From positions 62,001 through 126,000 of the forward strand of contig NZ_SRMQ01000007.1 of NCBI RefSeq assembly GCF_004768785.1: 64,000 nucleotides of DNA, read 5' to 3'. The DNA is from Caproiciproducens galactitolivorans (GTDB lineage: Bacteria > Bacillota > Clostridia > Oscillospirales > Acutalibacteraceae). Position 1 is the stretch's first letter; each line of letters begins with the position of its first letter. Positions 8,486 to 15,728 of this stretch are shown here, in pieces. A program made the position numbers and the translations under genes. A model generated the notes under the pieces. That model was not told the origin of the DNA. It worked only from the letters and a program-made list of their open reading frames with translations, and did not search any database.

Positions 8486-9496
8486 TTATGTAGTTTCTTC
8501 GCCGGTCCCATAAAATTTCACAAGCAGCTGCGCGTAAAAGGCGGCAAGAACCTGCTGGAAGAGCGTTCCGATCATCACCGGGAACATTACTTCCGCAGGG
8601 AAATATGCGGCGGCGATCACGGCGCCCGCACTAATATTGCGCATCCCGCAGGCGTAGGTCATCGAGACAATTAACTCCCGCTTCCGTCTTAGCAAAAGCG
8701 CACAGGCCCAGCCGATAGCATAGCCCGATGCCGCGATAACCAGCATCGCACCGGTAACGGCAAAAAGGAAGCAGTTCATATGCTTGATAAACGGCGCAAC
8801 CTTAGAGGAATTTACGGCAACAACGATCATCAGCGCAATTTTCCCAAATGGCGCAAGCTTTGGGGAAAGCGTCTGTTTCAAAGTGCCTCCGCTGAACTGA
8901 TTCAGCGCCATAGCGAGAACCGCCGGCACGGCAACCATCAGCAGCAGTTCCTCCATCATCGCTGCCGTATTAACCTGAACATTGGAACCGACAAAATGAT
9001 GCAGGCTGAACGGGACAAGGAACGGCGCCAGAAGCGTATCAATCAGAATAATCGACAGCGTAAACGGAACGCTTCCGCGGTAAATGGAAACCCACATCGA
9101 GCTGACAACCGCGTTGGGAACGACAAACTCCAAAACCATTCCCGTAACGGCATAAGGATGCCCTGGAAAGAGCAGGCTTCCGGCTATATTCGCCAGCAAG
9201 GGGACAACCAAATGAATAACGAACAGGGAAACAATCAGCGGCACCGGGTGATGGAACACACGCTTCAAATCGCCGAACCGGGAACCTAAGCTGCCGCAGA
9301 ACGTCATGAACGCAAAGACATATGGAACGATAAACAGAACGTGGCTGAGCGAATCCGCAAAAAGGACACCGATAAGCAGGCACGCGGGTGTAACGAACGC
9401 CATCCGCTTTTCTATGAATTTATTAAAGGAATTCAGAAAGCGCACCGTCCATCCCCCCGTTCGCCAATGAATTCTAAAGAGACTTCCATCGTGCAT
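8486..9496 (-). CDS. Bile acid:sodium symporter (BASS) family transporter
   Basis: The 336-aa protein has about nine to ten hydrophobic helices and resembles the SBF/BASS family, sodium-coupled carriers of organic acids such as pantoate or bile acids. Features are FVVPNAVVSSMWVSI in the middle and the conserved TYACGMRNISAGAVIAAAYF near the end. The substrate is unknown. ATG at 9496 overlaps the prfC stop (TGATG) and has GGAAGAAG upstream, so the two genes are translationally coupled. A TTG one codon earlier is possible. Coupling of an RF3 gene to a carrier is probably incidental. Confidence 0.82.
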   Translation of the reverse strand: MHDGSLFRIHWRTGGWTVRFLNSFNKFIEKRMAFVTPACLLIGVLFADSLSHVLFIVPYVFAFMTFCGSLGSRFGDLKRVFHHPVPLIVSLFVIHLVVPLLANIAGSLLFPGHPYAVTGMVLEFVVPNAVVSSMWVSIYRGSVPFTLSIILIDTLLAPFLVPFSLHHFVGSNVQVNTAAMMEELLLMVAVPAVLAMALNQFSGGTLKQTLSPKLAPFGKIALMIVVAVNSSKVAPFIKHMNCFLFAVTGAMLVIAASGYAIGWACALLLRRKRELIVSMTYACGMRNISAGAVIAAAYFPAEVMFPVMIGTLFQQVLAAFYAQLLVKFYGTGEETT

Positions 9497-11082
9497 CAAC
9501 TTCTTCCAAATTCCGCAAGAACCAATCCCTCATTGTGTTCCTGCGCCCATCGGATGCTCCACTCATTGGCAAAGATCAAGAGGTGATGCCCACGTAAGTC
9601 TTGAATCCGCTTGGTGTCGGATGTAAGGTTCAGGGTTTTCAGGTCAAGATCGCTGTTTTCAATCCAACGGATATACTGATACGGCAGGCCTTCCATGCGG
9701 ATATCTACATTGTATTCATTTTTCAATCTGTATTCCAGTACGTCAAACTGAAGGGTTCCGACAACGCCGACAATCACTTCTTCCATGCCGCCGCCCAGCT
9801 CCTGAAAAATCTGAATCGCGCCTTCCTGCGCGATCTGGGTCATTCCCTTCACAAATTGCTTGCGCTTCATGGTATCAACCTGCTGCACGCGGGAGAAATG
9901 CTCCGGGGCAAACGTGGGGATACCACCGAACAAAAACTTTTTGGAGGAGGAGCACAGGGTGTCCCCGATGGAAAAGATACCGGGGTCGAAAACGCCGATA
10001 ATGTCGCCCGCATAAGCTTCGTCGATGACCTCGCGATCTTGTGCCATCAGTTGCTGCGGCTGCAAAAGCTTCATCTTTTTTCCGCCCTGCATATGATAAA
10101 CTTCTAGGCTCCTGTCGAATTTTCCCGAGCAAATACGCATAAAAGCGATGCGGTCGCGGTGGGCCTTATTCATATTCGCCTGAATTTTAAATACAAAAGC
10201 GGAAAACTCTTTGTCAAACGGGTCAATCAGCCCTATATCCGAATCCCTCGGCAGCGGGGATGTGGTCATATTCAAAAATTCTTCAAGGAATGGTTCGACT
10301 CCGAAATTGGTCAGCGCCGACCCGAAAAACACGGGAGAAAGTTTTCCGCTGCGGACGGCTTCCAGATCGAATTCGTACCCTGCGCCGTCCAACAGCAGGA
10401 TATCATCCTCGAGGGTGCTGCGGTGATCCTCCCCGATCAGGGTATTCAGCCGCTCGTCGGTAATATCCACTTTTGTGGCCTCTACCTCGTGTTGGCCGTT
10501 GTTCGCCTTAAAGGCGATAATTTCCTTCTTGTTTCGGTCGTAAACACCTTTAAATTCCTTGCCGGAACCAATCGGCCAGTTCATCGGGAAGGTTTGGATC
10601 CCCAGTTCCTTTTCGATTTCCTCCATAAGGTCGAACGGATCCCGCGCTTCGCGGTCCATTTTATTGATAAAAGTGAAGATCGGAATATTGCGAAGCGTGC
10701 AAACTTTAAAAAGCTTGCGGGTCTGCTTTTCAACACCCTTGGAGGCGTCAATCACCATGACCGCAGAATCAGCGGCCATGAGGGTACGATAGGTGTCTTC
10801 CGAGAAATCCTCATGCCCCGGCGTATCCAATATATTGATGCAAAAGCCCTGATAATTAAACTGCATAACGGAGGAAGTAACCGATATTCCTCTTTGCTTT
10901 TCAATTTCCATCCAGTCGGAAACCGCGTGCTTTGCCGTTTTCTTTCCTTTTACGGAACCGGCAAGCGAAATCGCGCCACCGTAGAGTAAAAGCTTTTCTG
11001 TTAAGGTCGTTTTCCCCGCATCCGGGTGAGAGATTATCGCAAAGGTTCTCCTTCGTTTTATTTCATCCACGTAACTTGCCAA
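9496..11082 (-). CDS. prfC: Peptide chain release factor 3 (RF3)
   Basis: The 528-aa GTPase recycles RF1/RF2 from ribosomes after peptide release. The G1 loop is SHPDAGKTTLTEKLL, then the switch I region, G3 DTPGHEDFSEDTYR, and G4 NKMDRE, followed by the RF3-specific domains II and III. Length and order match E. coli RF3 (529 aa). TTG at 11082 is chosen: GGAGG lies 7 nt upstream and translation begins MASYVDEIKRRRTFA, the family start. It shares a 1-nt overlap with the downstream transporter gene. Confidence 0.93.
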   Translation of the reverse strand: MASYVDEIKRRRTFAIISHPDAGKTTLTEKLLLYGGAISLAGSVKGKKTAKHAVSDWMEIEKQRGISVTSSVMQFNYQGFCINILDTPGHEDFSEDTYRTLMAADSAVMVIDASKGVEKQTRKLFKVCTLRNIPIFTFINKMDREARDPFDLMEEIEKELGIQTFPMNWPIGSGKEFKGVYDRNKKEIIAFKANNGQHEVEATKVDITDERLNTLIGEDHRSTLEDDILLLDGAGYEFDLEAVRSGKLSPVFFGSALTNFGVEPFLEEFLNMTTSPLPRDSDIGLIDPFDKEFSAFVFKIQANMNKAHRDRIAFMRICSGKFDRSLEVYHMQGGKKMKLLQPQQLMAQDREVIDEAYAGDIIGVFDPGIFSIGDTLCSSSKKFLFGGIPTFAPEHFSRVQQVDTMKRKQFVKGMTQIAQEGAIQIFQELGGGMEEVIVGVVGTLQFDVLEYRLKNEYNVDIRMEGLPYQYIRWIENSDLDLKTLNLTSDTKRIQDLRGHHLLIFANEWSIRWAQEHNEGLVLAEFGRS

Positions 11083-11515
11083 AATTCTTCCTCCAGCCAG
11101 TAAAAAATACACTTGTTCATTTTAAAACATTTGCCCAAAATAATCAAATATATTTTTTACCTTCTTTTTTCTAAATTTAAATTATTTTAAAGCGGTAATT
11201 TATTCCAACAAAATGAAAGTTTTCACCTTATCTTGGAAGCTAAATACCAAAAAAATCAATAAAACCGGCATTTTTTGACTTTCCAAAACACATTTATTTG
11301 TTTTTCAATAAGAATTTATACACTTTTGTCGCCTGGTGCATTTTAGTGCACATACTTGACATAAATAGGTTTTAAAAATATAATTGAAAACGAATAGTCC
11401 TACTGTTCAATGCAATATTGCTTTTAGGACTCGAGAAGAATATAGCATGGATACGAATAACTTAGTGGGGAACCGAAAATATGTTGCACAAACGAAAACA
11501 AATGGAGGAAAATTC
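11083..11515 (+). other. AT-rich intergenic region with lysozyme promoter and leader
   Basis: This 433-bp gap lies between divergent genes. It holds the prfC upstream region, a small dyad GTGCA-N6-TGCAC at 11336-11351, a consensus promoter at 11356-11384 and a leader of about 125 nt. The leader carries the inverted repeat AGTCCTA/TAGGACT at about 11396-11432. I see no ORF with a ribosome site other than the lysozyme gene. Confidence 0.6.
11356..11384 (+). promoter_or_regulatory. Perfect consensus sigma-A promoter of the lysozyme gene
   Basis: TTGACA (11356-11361) and TATAAT (11379-11384) are separated by exactly 17 nt. A palindrome GTGCA-N6-TGCAC ends 4 nt upstream of the -35 box and could bind a regulator. 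Confidence 0.75.
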
Positions 11516-12997
11516 ATGAAAAAAAAGCTGATCTCTCTCGTACTAATGCTCGCAATTATTGCATCGTTCAGCGTAACTGCTTTTGCGACCGATGTGAGCG
11601 GATCCTTGGGAACCCTGAAATTGGACAAAACGAAGCTTGCCTTAGGGGTTGGCGACATCGCAACGCTCACAGCATCCGAATCCGGCTGCATCATGAGCGA
11701 CGCTACCTGGACTTCCAGCGATGAAAGCGTTGCAACCGTAAGCGGCGGTGTAGTCACGGGCGTAAAGCTGGGAAGGGCAACCATTACCGCTACTGCAACC
11801 GACGGTCAGAAAGCTTCCTGCGTCGTACATGTCGCCTTAAAGGGAATCGACGTTTCCGCTTGGCAGAAATCCATCAACTGGACGGAAGTGAAAAACAGCG
11901 GCGTTCAGTTTGCGATTATCCGCACAGGCTACGGCAGCGAACAATGGGAAAAGCAGACCGACGCCTATTTCAAACAGAACTACGACGGCGCGACGGCGAA
12001 CGGCATTAAAGTCGGCGTTTACCATTTCAGCTATGCGACAACCACAGCCGCAGCCGCAGAAGAAGCCAGAATGTGCCTCAGCATTTTAAACGGGCGCCAT
12101 TTGGACTATCCGGTCTTTTACGATATTGAATATCAGGGACAGCGCACGCTGTCCAGAGAACAGCTTACAAGCATTGCCGTCACTTTCTGCTCCGCCATTG
12201 AAAATGCAGGATATAAAGCGGGAATTTACAGCTCCCCGAGTTTCTTTAATTCAAACTTATCCAGCCCCGAGTTGGACAGCTACGACAAATGGGTTGCAAA
12301 CTGGGGCGTAGACGTTGCAAAATACGATAAACCCTACACCATGTGGCAATATGGTTCCGGGAATGTTCCTGGCATTACGACCGGCGTCGTTGACCTTGAT
12401 TATTCCTATGTGGACTATTCAGCCAACGGCCAGAACACCACACCAGTTGATCCGACGAATCCGAATCTGAGCGGAGACGGAGATGATGTGCTGATCTCCG
12501 ACACCACATGGGATTACACATTCGGCACCAACGATACATATTATTATAAGATTACAACGACCCGTTCTTCCCCGCCGCCGGCGGTTTCTTCCAACCCCTC
12601 CGCAGTTACCGTTGCATTCAGCAAAAAACTCCCGGACGGCTATCTCTACAAAATCACGAACGTCGGTGAGGGCTCGGCATTGATTACGACCGGAACGGGC
12701 ACAACTTCCGTTGCGTTCACGGCACATGGGCGTGCAAAATCGGTTCTTTCCGATACGACAATGTCGTTTACTATGAAACCCGGAAAAACATATCAGTTCA
12801 AATTTACCCCGATTGGGACAAGCGAAAAACCGTACTTTACAACCGGAAACGGCAGCGTATTAAAACAGGTTTCTCTTGTAAAATCCGGTAACAGCTATTA
12901 TTATAAGATTCAGGCGGTCAAAGCCGGATGTACCGGCGTTTATTCCACGCTCTCCGGTCAGAGCCCTGTGCGGCATTGTGTCATTACGGTAGCTTGA
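11516..12997 (+). CDS. Secreted GH25 lysozyme with bacterial Ig-like (Big2) domain
   Basis: The 493-aa secreted protein has a signal peptide (MKKKLISLVLMLAIIA, cleavage near AFA-TD). A Big2 Ig-like domain spans about residues 28-103 (LALGVGDIATLTA, TWTSSDESVATVSGG). The GH25 muramidase domain spans about 105-300 with GIDVSAWQ, the catalytic DIE of YPVFYDIEYQ, VANWGVD and MWQYGS. The last 190 residues form two beta-rich modules, both with a YYYKI segment, that I cannot name; they may bind the cell wall. It should cleave peptidoglycan outside the cell. ATG at 11516 follows AATGGAGGA. The consensus promoter suggests strong expression. Confidence 0.9.
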   Translation: MKKKLISLVLMLAIIASFSVTAFATDVSGSLGTLKLDKTKLALGVGDIATLTASESGCIMSDATWTSSDESVATVSGGVVTGVKLGRATITATATDGQKASCVVHVALKGIDVSAWQKSINWTEVKNSGVQFAIIRTGYGSEQWEKQTDAYFKQNYDGATANGIKVGVYHFSYATTTAAAAEEARMCLSILNGRHLDYPVFYDIEYQGQRTLSREQLTSIAVTFCSAIENAGYKAGIYSSPSFFNSNLSSPELDSYDKWVANWGVDVAKYDKPYTMWQYGSGNVPGITTGVVDLDYSYVDYSANGQNTTPVDPTNPNLSGDGDDVLISDTTWDYTFGTNDTYYYKITTTRSSPPPAVSSNPSAVTVAFSKKLPDGYLYKITNVGEGSALITTGTGTTSVAFTAHGRAKSVLSDTTMSFTMKPGKTYQFKFTPIGTSEKPYFTTGNGSVLKQVSLVKSGNSYYYKIQAVKAGCTGVYSTLSGQSPVRHCVITVA

Positions 12998-13015
12998 TAT
13001 ACTTAAATAAGATAA

Positions 13016-13043
13016 GGCGGCGGAAAATTTCCGCCGCCATTTT
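13016..13043. terminator. Bidirectional terminator between lysozyme gene and ndk
   Basis: GGCGGCGGAAA and TTTCCGCCGCC form an 11-bp perfect inverted repeat with T-rich sequence on both sides. The genes are convergent. Confidence 0.8.
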
Positions 13044-13045
13044 TA

Positions 13046-13447
13046 TTATTTTTTAAAGAAACGTTCAATTTCTATTTCAGCATTTTCAATGGAATCGGAA
13101 GCATGGATCAGGTTTTCCTGCGTGTTGAACGCATAATCCCCGCGAATTGTACCTGCTTGCGCATCCTCAAATTTTGTTGCGCCTACAATTTTACGCATCC
13201 CCAATACAGCGTTTTCCCCTTCCACAATCATTGCCAGCACCGGTCCGGAAACCATGTATTCCACAATACTGGGGAAAAAAGGTTTATCTGCAAGATGCGC
13301 GTAATGCTCCCTTAATATCGCTTCGTCAAGCTGCATCATTTTTGCATCGGCAATTATGTAACCCTTTTCTTCGATCCTTGTTATGATTTTTCCGGCTAAT
13401 TTCCTTTTTAAAGCGTCCGGCTTCAGCATGACATATGTTCTTTCCAT
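13046..13447 (-). CDS. ndk: Nucleoside-diphosphate kinase
   Basis: The 133-aa cytosolic enzyme moves the gamma phosphate between nucleoside triphosphates and diphosphates. The N-terminus ERTYVMLKPDAL is the family signature. GPVLAMIVEGENAV and RKIVGAT follow, and the C-terminal IRGDYA...NLIHASDS has the active-site histidine in NLIHASDS. ATG follows AGGAGGAGG. It is monocistronic and close to the usual family length of about 135-150 aa. Confidence 0.95.
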   Translation of the reverse strand: MERTYVMLKPDALKRKLAGKIITRIEEKGYIIADAKMMQLDEAILREHYAHLADKPFFPSIVEYMVSGPVLAMIVEGENAVLGMRKIVGATKFEDAQAGTIRGDYAFNTQENLIHASDSIENAEIEIERFFKK

Positions 13448-13570
13448 TTAAATCCTCCTCCTTATTTTGGGATTTATTTTAATAATAGCATATTGTGTAT
13501 TGGAATAAAAGCACAAAAGGCTGAATTTTTTATTTTATTGAAGCGAACACTAACGCCGGAGGTGGTAATA

Positions 13571-13741
13571 TTGGATCTGCCATTGGGTTTTGGAATGGCG
13601 CTTGCCCAGAATGAAAAAGCAATGGAGTACTTTGCAGCGCTTCCCAAAGCAAAGCAGCAGGAAATTCTGGAGCATACGCACGAAGTGCGCTCAAACCGGG
13701 AAATGCATGATTTTGTAGCAAATCTGGCAAACAAATATTAA
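13571..13741 (+). CDS. Small conserved-looking protein (56 aa)
   Basis: The 56-aa protein starts at TTG 13571, 5 nt after GGAGGTGG, and reads MDLPLGFGMALAQNEKA followed by an amphipathic, charged helical C-terminus. The open frame extends 26 codons upstream, but those have no ribosome site. The compact FGMALAQNE...YFAALPKAKQQEIL...SNREMHDFV pattern looks like a small all-helical protein common in Clostridia, of unknown function. It has no membrane segment or signal. It lies between ndk (divergent) and the tiny-gene pair. Confidence 0.6.
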   Translation: MDLPLGFGMALAQNEKAMEYFAALPKAKQQEILEHTHEVRSNREMHDFVANLANKY

Positions 13742-13879
13742 CATTCATAATCGATCGCGCGAAGCATAAGATAATAGCGTGCAGGGCAAATATCGTATTT
13801 GAAAAAACGTGCCGAATGTGCATGGATATTCACCCTGTTAGGGCGGGGCTCAAACCTCGCCCGGTCTTACATAACTTTT

Positions 13880-14032
13880 TTACATGGGGGCGGCTTTCTC
13901 TTTTGTGTGTTTCGCCTTTCCTTGGATTTCCGGTACGGGCTTCACATCGTTTTTCGGGATATGCATTTTATGATTACTTTCCGTGCCGTGCGGATCCTTC
14001 GGATCCGGGCGCCTCATTCCTGCCTTTGCCAT
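13880..14032 (-). CDS. Tiny basic hydrophilic protein (50 aa)
   Basis: Not a shadow: ATG at 14032 has AAGGAGG exactly 7 nt upstream, and the 50 codons end at TAA 13880. The product is rich in Lys, His and Pro, begins MAKAGMRRPDPKDPHGTESN, and lacks hydrophobic segments and cysteines. It is probably disordered. The RBS overlaps the stop codon of the 44-aa gene upstream (TAAGGAGG), so the two form a tight mini-operon. I do not know its function; the composition resembles small basic proteins made late in growth or in spores, but that is only an analogy. Confidence 0.72.
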   Translation of the reverse strand: MAKAGMRRPDPKDPHGTESNHKMHIPKNDVKPVPEIQGKAKHTKEKAAPM

Positions 14033-14044
14033 ACTGCTGCCTCC

Positions 14045-14179
14045 TTACACGTCGTTATTTTTAATGGATTGTTTCTTCGCATTCCGGTTTTTATTTTGAT
14101 TTTCCCTTGTAATGGGCGTCTGTCCGTTTGCCTTCTTGATCCGGCTGATTTTATTATCCGGCTGGCTATCCTTTGGCAT
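14045..14179 (-). CDS. Tiny basic hydrophilic protein (44 aa)
   Basis: ATG at 14179 follows GGAGGT with 7-nt spacing, and 44 codons run to TAA at 14045. The product, beginning MPKDSQPDNKISRIKKANGQ, is very rich in Asn, Lys and Gln with no hydrophobic core, so it is likely unstructured or nucleic-acid-binding. It is the first gene of a two-gene unit with the 50-aa protein. It is too short for most ORF callers. The function is unknown, and there are no motifs to guide a guess. Confidence 0.7.
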   Translation of the reverse strand: MPKDSQPDNKISRIKKANGQTPITRENQNKNRNAKKQSIKNNDV

Positions 14180-14258
14180 TGCAATCACCTCCGAGCTTAT
14201 TATGCGCGGACGGAATTGCCTTATGCATATTCATTCCGGATTCCGTCCGCAAACAGCC

Positions 14259-15593
14259 TTACTTACTTTTTAAGTCCTTCAGCGTCGGATTGCTAATCAG
14301 TTTACCGTCCTTGGTATATCTGGAACCATGGCAGGGGCAGTCCCATGTTTCTTCATCCGGATTCCAGTATACCCGGCAGCCTAAATGCGCGCATTTGCGC
14401 TTTGGCGGGGAAAACAAACCCGCGGTAAGGCCAGCCACCGACTGACCCGCGTCGGTGAAAAGGTTTTTTGCGGAGGCAGACGCATGAAAACGCTGCGGGG
14501 AAAAAACCTCCGCGTTTTTATGCGTGCGCCCACAAATTTTATCGCTGAGAATCATGGCGGCTACCATCGAAGTTGTCATGCCCCATTTTTTAAACCCGGT
14601 CGCCACAAACAGATTCGGAGTGGAAGAACTGTATTTGCCGATATAAGGTATGTTATCCCATGACACGCAATCCTGTGCGGACCAATGGAAAACCTCGCAG
14701 CTGTTCGGATAATATTTTTTTGCGAATGCACGCAGTTTTTCATAGCTGCTTGTTCCCGGATGCTTGCCGGAACGATGTCCTCCGCCGCCAATCAGCAGCA
14801 GCCCTGCATAGCTGCGGAAAGAATAACCGTCCGGATCTGCGTCGATATACATTCCGTTCGGATCTTCCGCATTTTCCAGCGCGATAACATAGGAACGGTC
14901 CTGATGCATACGCGCAAAATACCAGCCCGGAACATTGATGAAGGGGAAATGGGTCGCAATAACAATCTTATCCGCCGTCACCCTGCCGCGATTTGTAACA
15001 ATGCTATCCCCGCGCACGATCAACGCTTTCGTGTTTTCATATATCTCCAAATCCTTTGAAATGGCCTGTATAAATTTAAGCGGATGAAACTGCGCCTGAT
15101 TGGAAAATTTCACCGCCGCCTTCACTTCAAACGGCAATCCTGTGGATGTTGTAAACTCCGCGGGAATTCCAAGACTGAGCGCAGCATTCGTCTCGGCCAC
15201 AATGTCTTCCATCCGGTTAAGGGAATACACAAACGCGGGCTTTGTTTCCCAATCGCAGTCAATGTCGTTTTCCGAAATGATGCTTCGATACATTTCAATG
15301 GCTTTCTGGTTTGCATCGGCGTATTGCTTTGCCTGTTCCTCTCCAATGTTCTGTATCAAGCTGTTGTAAATCAGATTATGCTGTATGGTAACTTTTGCCG
15401 TTGTATTTTTTGTTACGCCGCTTGCTGTCTCCGCCGCTTCCAGCACCGCAACCTTCATCCCTTCCTTTTGCAGCAGGTACGCCGTAAGAAGCCCTGCCAT
15501 TCCCGCCCCGATCACGACTGTTTCTACAACCATATCGCCTTTCAGCGAATCCCTTTTCGGCAGGCTGCAGCTTTCGCTCCAAATCGATTTCAT
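14259..15593 (-). CDS. FAD-dependent oxidoreductase with C-terminal Rieske [2Fe-2S] domain
   Basis: The 444-aa protein has a DAO-type FAD fold: the dinucleotide motif VIGAGMAGLLTAYLL starts near residue 27, and the FAD C-terminal segment includes PYIGKYSSSTPNLFVATGFKKWGM. A Rieske domain at about residues 395-440 supplies the cluster ligands in CAHLGC and CPCHGSRY. It has no signal peptide, so it should be cytosolic. Homologues are annotated as FAD-dependent oxidoreductases of unknown substrate. The fusion implies that electrons pass between FAD and the iron-sulfur cluster. ATG follows GGGAGGG. Confidence 0.88.
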   Translation of the reverse strand: MKSIWSESCSLPKRDSLKGDMVVETVVIGAGMAGLLTAYLLQKEGMKVAVLEAAETASGVTKNTTAKVTIQHNLIYNSLIQNIGEEQAKQYADANQKAIEMYRSIISENDIDCDWETKPAFVYSLNRMEDIVAETNAALSLGIPAEFTTSTGLPFEVKAAVKFSNQAQFHPLKFIQAISKDLEIYENTKALIVRGDSIVTNRGRVTADKIVIATHFPFINVPGWYFARMHQDRSYVIALENAEDPNGMYIDADPDGYSFRSYAGLLLIGGGGHRSGKHPGTSSYEKLRAFAKKYYPNSCEVFHWSAQDCVSWDNIPYIGKYSSSTPNLFVATGFKKWGMTTSMVAAMILSDKICGRTHKNAEVFSPQRFHASASAKNLFTDAGQSVAGLTAGLFSPPKRKCAHLGCRVYWNPDEETWDCPCHGSRYTKDGKLISNPTLKDLKSK

Positions 15594-15650
15594 AGAATAT
15601 CCCTCCCCTGTTAAGATTTACAAAATTTTATATGATATACCAAGCTATAC

Positions 15651-15689
15651 AAAAAAGCATCCGGTTCAAAATTCACCCGGATGCTTTTT
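15651..15689. terminator. Bidirectional terminator of the pho-pst operon
   Basis: GCATCCGG and CCGGATGC form an 8-bp stem around a 12-nt loop, with A6 on the left and T5 on the right. On the minus strand it ends the pstS-phoR operon. Confidence 0.8.
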
Positions 15690-15728
15690 CATAGTATTCC
15701 TAATATTCAACTTGGCTGGCTTCGCCCA

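Noticed and set aside
13843-13866. Hairpin GGCGGGG/CCTCGCC as a terminator of the tiny-gene pair
   Set aside because: On the minus strand there is an A-C mismatch and no T-run; in the plus direction the nearest T-run is 11 nt away.
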